A stretch of DNA of 44,046 nucleotides, from contig JAIXTE010000155.1 in the NCBI GenBank assembly GCA_027484315.1, positions 1-44,046 of the forward strand, given 5' to 3'. The first letter of the stretch is position 1. Each line of letters begins with the position of its first letter. The translations under genes and the position numbers were made by a program. The notes beneath the pieces are model-generated. The model was not told where the DNA came from. It saw only the letters and a list, made by a program, of their open reading frames with translations, and made no database searches. This DNA is from Burkholderiales bacterium. GTDB lineage: Bacteria > Pseudomonadota > Gammaproteobacteria > Burkholderiales > Burkholderiaceae_B. Of this stretch, positions 41,135 through 44,046 are shown in pieces.

Positions 41135-43518
41135 GCCTGAGCAACGTGCTGGATGACCCCATGGTCAATGAGTTACTGGAAAGTGACTCGGTCCGCCATG
41201 CAATTGTGGGGCACTTTGGCGACGAATTGAGCCTGGTGGCGGCCAGCAAGTTCTTTCGGCAGCACCTCGGTTTCAAATCGGGCAGCGAATTGCTGGTCAA
41301 TCGCTACGGCATGTCCGTTTACCGCGCCCTCTCCAATGCCCTACTCAAAAACCAGGGCTGGACTGGCCATGTCAAAGTGCGCGCCCAATGGTTTCGCCTG
41401 CAAATGCTGGCCCACAGCGGTTTCGGTATTTTGTGCGAACAGGATGCACTGGCACCCGGACCATCAAGCACCAATCCACCTGTCTCTGGCGTTGGACAAG
41501 CGTCGCCATCTACCGACAAATCAATGCCTGCAAGCGTCTTGTTGGTGGTTGATGACAAGGGAAGAATCAAGAACACCAGCCCTGAACTGGAAGAATTTCT
41601 GGGACAAAGCAGTGAGCAACTTCGACAGGTGGATGCTGCGAACCTGGTGTTCCGCACCGATGTCGGGCAATTCAAACGACTGGTTGATCAGGTGAAGTAT
41701 CAAACCAGTTCGGCCGATGGCTCATTTCGCTTGCGCAACACCCACAACGACGTCGTTTACTTCGACTGGACCGCCGCATGCAGCGGTGGGGATGTGATGC
41801 TGATCGGTCGCTCCAGCAACATTCACCTGGAAGAAGCACTGGTCAAAAGTGAAGAGCGGATCAACAACATTCTTGAATCGATGGATGATGCCTTTTTCGC
41901 AATCGACATGAACGGCTATGTGAATTACCTGAACGAAAAAGGTGCGGAGCTTCTGGGAAAAAGTGCCCCCCTTCTGCTGGGCAGAATGGTTTGGGAACGC
42001 GCCCCCCATTTGAAAAAAACTCCCCTGTTCAAATACGTGAACCAGGCCAAGAGCAGCATGCAACCCGAAACGTTTCAATGGCAGGACCCTGCCAAGGACA
42101 TGTGGTACCAGGTCAAGGCATTTCCAAGCGATGAACTGATTTCAATTTTTTTCACTGACATCAGTTCCATCAAGCACAATGAAAACAAGATGCACCACCA
42201 GGCCACCCATGATTCATTGACTGGGCTTCCAAACCGTCTGGCCCTGTCTCAAGCGCTTGGGGAGTTGCTGGGCAACGACCAGATCAAGGATTTCAAGCTG
42301 GGTTTGCTGTTCATTGACCTGGATGGCTTCAAGGCCGTGAACGACACGCTGGGCCACGATCGCGGGGATGACCTGTTGATTGCGGTATCACGTCGACTTC
42401 GCAGCGTGGTTCGAAATTCCGACATTGTGGCGCGCCTGTCAGGCGACGAATTTGTCATCACCCTGCCCTACATTGCAGACCAGGACACTGCGTTCAATGT
42501 GGGCCGCAAGGTGGTGGATGCAGTGAGTAAAAAACCGTTTGAGCTGGGCGACAAGAAAATTTATGTCGGTGCCTCAGTGGGCGTCGCACTGTTCCCCGAA
42601 GATTCACAAGACGTGGAAGGGCTGCTCAAGCACGCCGACATCGCCATGTACCAAGCCAAACAGGCTGGCAAAAATACAGTGCGCGTCTTTCACGCCAACA
42701 TGAGCGCCGCTTTGCAAATCAAGGTGGACCTTGAAAATGATTTGCATGATGCCATTCTCAATGACCGCATCGAATTGCACTACCAACCCCGATTCAATTC
42801 GGATGGTTCCATTTGTTCAGTTGAAGCACTGGCGCGCATGAGATCCCGTTCTGGTGAACTGATTCCCCCTGCGCAATTCATTCCAATTGCCGAGGAAACC
42901 GGTTTGATCATCCCCATGGGCGAACAGGTTCTGCGAAAGGCATGCCGCTGGGTTCAAGACACCAACAAAAAGCTGAAAACACCAATCAACGTATCGGTGA
43001 ACGTATCAGGGATCCAGTTACTGGACGGTCAACTGTGTAACACCGTTGAAAAGGTTCTGAAGCTAAGTGGGCTGGCTCCGGAAATGCTGGAACTTGAATT
43101 GACTGAAACCGTGCTGATGCAAAACCAGGATGCTGTGCTGCAGGACTTGAACAAACTGCACGCGCTGGGTGTGACTTTGTCCATTGACGATTTCGGCACA
43201 GGCTATTCCTCACTGGCTACCTTGCACCGCATGCCAGTGCAGTCCATCAAACTGGACCGATCATTTGTTCGAGACCTACCGAGCAAAATCGACAGCGTTG
43301 TGCTGTCACGCACGGTGTTGGCCATGGCGCAGGCACTGGGCTTGAAAGTGGTGGCCGAGGGAGTGGAAACCGCCGAACAACGGGACTTCCTGATTGATGC
43401 GGGTGTGCCGGAACTGCAAGGGTTTGGCTTGGCGCGACCCATGACAGCGGATGACTCACGGCAGTTTGTGTGGGCACAACAGATACCCTGCGATTCGGCC
43501 AAGAAAATTCTGGTGTGA
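41131..43518 (+). CDS. PAS-GGDEF-EAL protein, cyclic-di-GMP synthesis/turnover
   Basis: 795 residues from GTG 41131. The N-terminal 150 residues are not recognised. One or two PAS domains follow (about 165-240 and 245-345, INNILESMDDAFFAIDMNG). GGDEF domain: the active loop is SGDEF (437-441), an accepted variant, with an inhibitory-site RNSD five residues before it. EAL domain: EAL (565-567), NVSVNVSG, ELTETVL, DDFGTGYSSL, KLDRSF, AEGVET, and QGF replacing QGY. All catalytic and metal ligands for both activities appear present, so it could both make and cleave c-di-GMP, set by the membrane sensor upstream. Confidence 0.95.
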   Translation: MSLSNVLDDPMVNELLESDSVRHAIVGHFGDELSLVAASKFFRQHLGFKSGSELLVNRYGMSVYRALSNALLKNQGWTGHVKVRAQWFRLQMLAHSGFGILCEQDALAPGPSSTNPPVSGVGQASPSTDKSMPASVLLVVDDKGRIKNTSPELEEFLGQSSEQLRQVDAANLVFRTDVGQFKRLVDQVKYQTSSADGSFRLRNTHNDVVYFDWTAACSGGDVMLIGRSSNIHLEEALVKSEERINNILESMDDAFFAIDMNGYVNYLNEKGAELLGKSAPLLLGRMVWERAPHLKKTPLFKYVNQAKSSMQPETFQWQDPAKDMWYQVKAFPSDELISIFFTDISSIKHNENKMHHQATHDSLTGLPNRLALSQALGELLGNDQIKDFKLGLLFIDLDGFKAVNDTLGHDRGDDLLIAVSRRLRSVVRNSDIVARLSGDEFVITLPYIADQDTAFNVGRKVVDAVSKKPFELGDKKIYVGASVGVALFPEDSQDVEGLLKHADIAMYQAKQAGKNTVRVFHANMSAALQIKVDLENDLHDAILNDRIELHYQPRFNSDGSICSVEALARMRSRSGELIPPAQFIPIAEETGLIIPMGEQVLRKACRWVQDTNKKLKTPINVSVNVSGIQLLDGQLCNTVEKVLKLSGLAPEMLELELTETVLMQNQDAVLQDLNKLHALGVTLSIDDFGTGYSSLATLHRMPVQSIKLDRSFVRDLPSKIDSVVLSRTVLAMAQALGLKVVAEGVETAEQRDFLIDAGVPELQGFGLARPMTADDSRQFVWAQQIPCDSAKKILV

Positions 43519-43530
43519 TAGCTCGAGCCT

Positions 43531-43716
43531 GATTCGTGAACTCACGCGACATTCGGCTGGGTGAATCAGGTTCGAGAACTCAAGCGACATTCGGCTGGGT
43601 GACTCAGGTTCGAGAACTCAAGCAACATTCGGTTGGGTGAATCAGGTTCGAGAACTCAAGCGACATTCGGCTGGGTGAATCAGGTTCAAAAACTCAAGCG
43701 ACATTCGGCTGGGTGT
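43531..43716 (+). repeat. five-unit tandem repeat, period 38, left of element E5
   Basis: CGACATTCGGCTGGGTG recurs with few changes at 43547, 43585, 43623, 43661 and 43699, exactly 38 bases apart, joined by TCAGGTTCGAGAACTCAAG. A 38-base period is not a multiple of three, and stops occur in the frames, so it is not a protein repeat. Its reverse complement carries AGCCGAATG..GCTTGAGT, the core of the array at 43881. Confidence 0.92.
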
Positions 43717-43878
43717 ACCCCACCTCGTTGAAAGCTTGTCTATCCCTTCTTGAAACTGAATTCCCATTCACCCAGCCCCTCCAAAACTGATCGTCGGGGC
43801 TGTGTGTCGCCAGAAAGCGATCATGGAAATCCAGTTTCAAGCGGGCAAGCTTTCCGAATCCGAGGTGAGATACAACCC
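43711..43878 (-). repeat. intergenic structured element E5
   Basis: Arms: GGGT/ACCC and GTA/TAC at the edges, CACCTCG/CGAGGTG (43721/43861), AAGCTTG/CAAGCTT in the middle, CTTGAAACTG/CAGTTTCAAG (43749/43832), CCAT/ATGG. Inside lie a large hairpin, CAGCCCC/GGGGCTG (43773/43796), with a 16-base loop, and a small one, TCGC/GCGA (43807/43817). Layout and size equal E1-E4, large hairpin first as in E1 and E3, but the sequence is not otherwise similar. The arms continue outward into the two flanking arrays (ATTCGGCT/AGCCGAAT). Confidence 0.82.
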
Positions 43879-43880
43879 GA

Positions 43881-44046
43881 GCCGAATACTGCTTGAGTCA
43901 ACCGCGCTGGTGGCACAGAGCCGAATGCTGCTTGAGTCAATCGCGCCAGTGGCACAGAACCGAATGCCGCTTGAGTCAACCGCGCCAGTGGCACAGAACC
44001 GAATGCCGCTTGAGTCAACCGCGCCGGTGGCACAGAACCGAATGCC
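43881..44046 (+). repeat. tandem repeat, period 39, right of E5, running off the window
   Basis: CCGAATGC.GCTTGAGTCAA recurs at 43882, 43921, 43960, 43999 and 44038, exactly 39 bases apart, joined by CGCGCCAGTGGCACAGA. The core AGCCGAATG..GCTTGAGT is the inverted counterpart of the array at 43531. The period is 13 codons, but no ribosome site or gene context supports translation. Confidence 0.92.

Noticed and set aside
43821..44033. Open frame on the minus strand encoding a 13-residue repeat (LTQAAFGSVP type)
   Set aside because: It is only the translation of the 39-base non-coding array; no ribosome site, and the sister array has a 38-base period that breaks frame.
43531..44046. Tandem arrays as a CRISPR array
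   Set aside because: Units repeat over their whole 38 or 39 bases with no variable spacers, and no cas genes are near.
1..44046. tRNA, rRNA, riboswitch or insertion-sequence genes
   Set aside because: None could be recognised by eye; weak or diverged riboswitches cannot be excluded without a covariance-model search.

Overview
The window looks like a piece of a betaproteobacterial chromosome (order Burkholderiales; gene content and roughly half G+C by eye would fit a genus such as Limnobacter, but that name is inference). Genes are densely packed in short operons, many coupled by 4-base start/stop overlaps (ATGA, GTGA and the rarer TTGA), and several start with TTG or GTG. No rRNA, tRNA, insertion sequence, phage gene or CRISPR array was found.

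Layout. 1-4417: a partial MFS symporter, an Asp-nucleophile alpha/beta hydrolase coupled to an outer-membrane-like protein, a CaCA-type Ca2+/Na+ antiporter and a divergent stand-alone receiver domain. 4519-7246: DUF547 protein, ATP-grasp ligase and YHS lipoprotein in one operon. 7346-11790: a PhnD-PhnC-PhnE-PhnE type importer followed by an EgtD-like histidine methyltransferase (hercynine synthesis). 12400-17745: a class I methyltransferase, and divergently a SenB-type selenosugar synthase overlapping an FAD oxidoreductase-SelD fusion (SenC/SelD role), then a TVP38/DedA-type membrane protein. EgtD plus SenB plus SelD are three of the four activities needed for selenoneine; the fourth, SenA, is not in the window.

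18509-25198: an FKBP prolyl isomerase, then a five-gene minus-strand cyanate operon (DJ-1/isocyanide-hydratase-like enzyme, NrtA/CynA-like binding protein, permease, ATPase, cyanase) and a PAS histidine kinase/NarL-type regulator pair. 25428-29103: a histone H1-like AKP-repeat protein, a quinone reductase, NADP glutamate dehydrogenase and an orphan NarL-type regulator. 29267-35488: a TetR regulator leading a TolC-adaptor-RND efflux operon. 35615-38565: two unrecognised coupled genes, the second with one CXXCH haem site. 38641-43518: an RluF-like pseudouridine synthase and a membrane sensor coupled to a PAS-GGDEF-EAL protein.

The most unusual content is non-coding. Five intergenic elements of about 160 bases (11865-12026, 12114-12274, 17847-18007, 18247-18409, 43711-43878) share one fold: a long interrupted outer stem enclosing one large and one small hairpin, as in a three-way junction. 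Three related copies keep the stems through compensatory base changes. The outer arms run on into short tandem repeats, and four of the elements sit as oppositely oriented pairs in two gene-free gaps. I do not know a described family that matches them.
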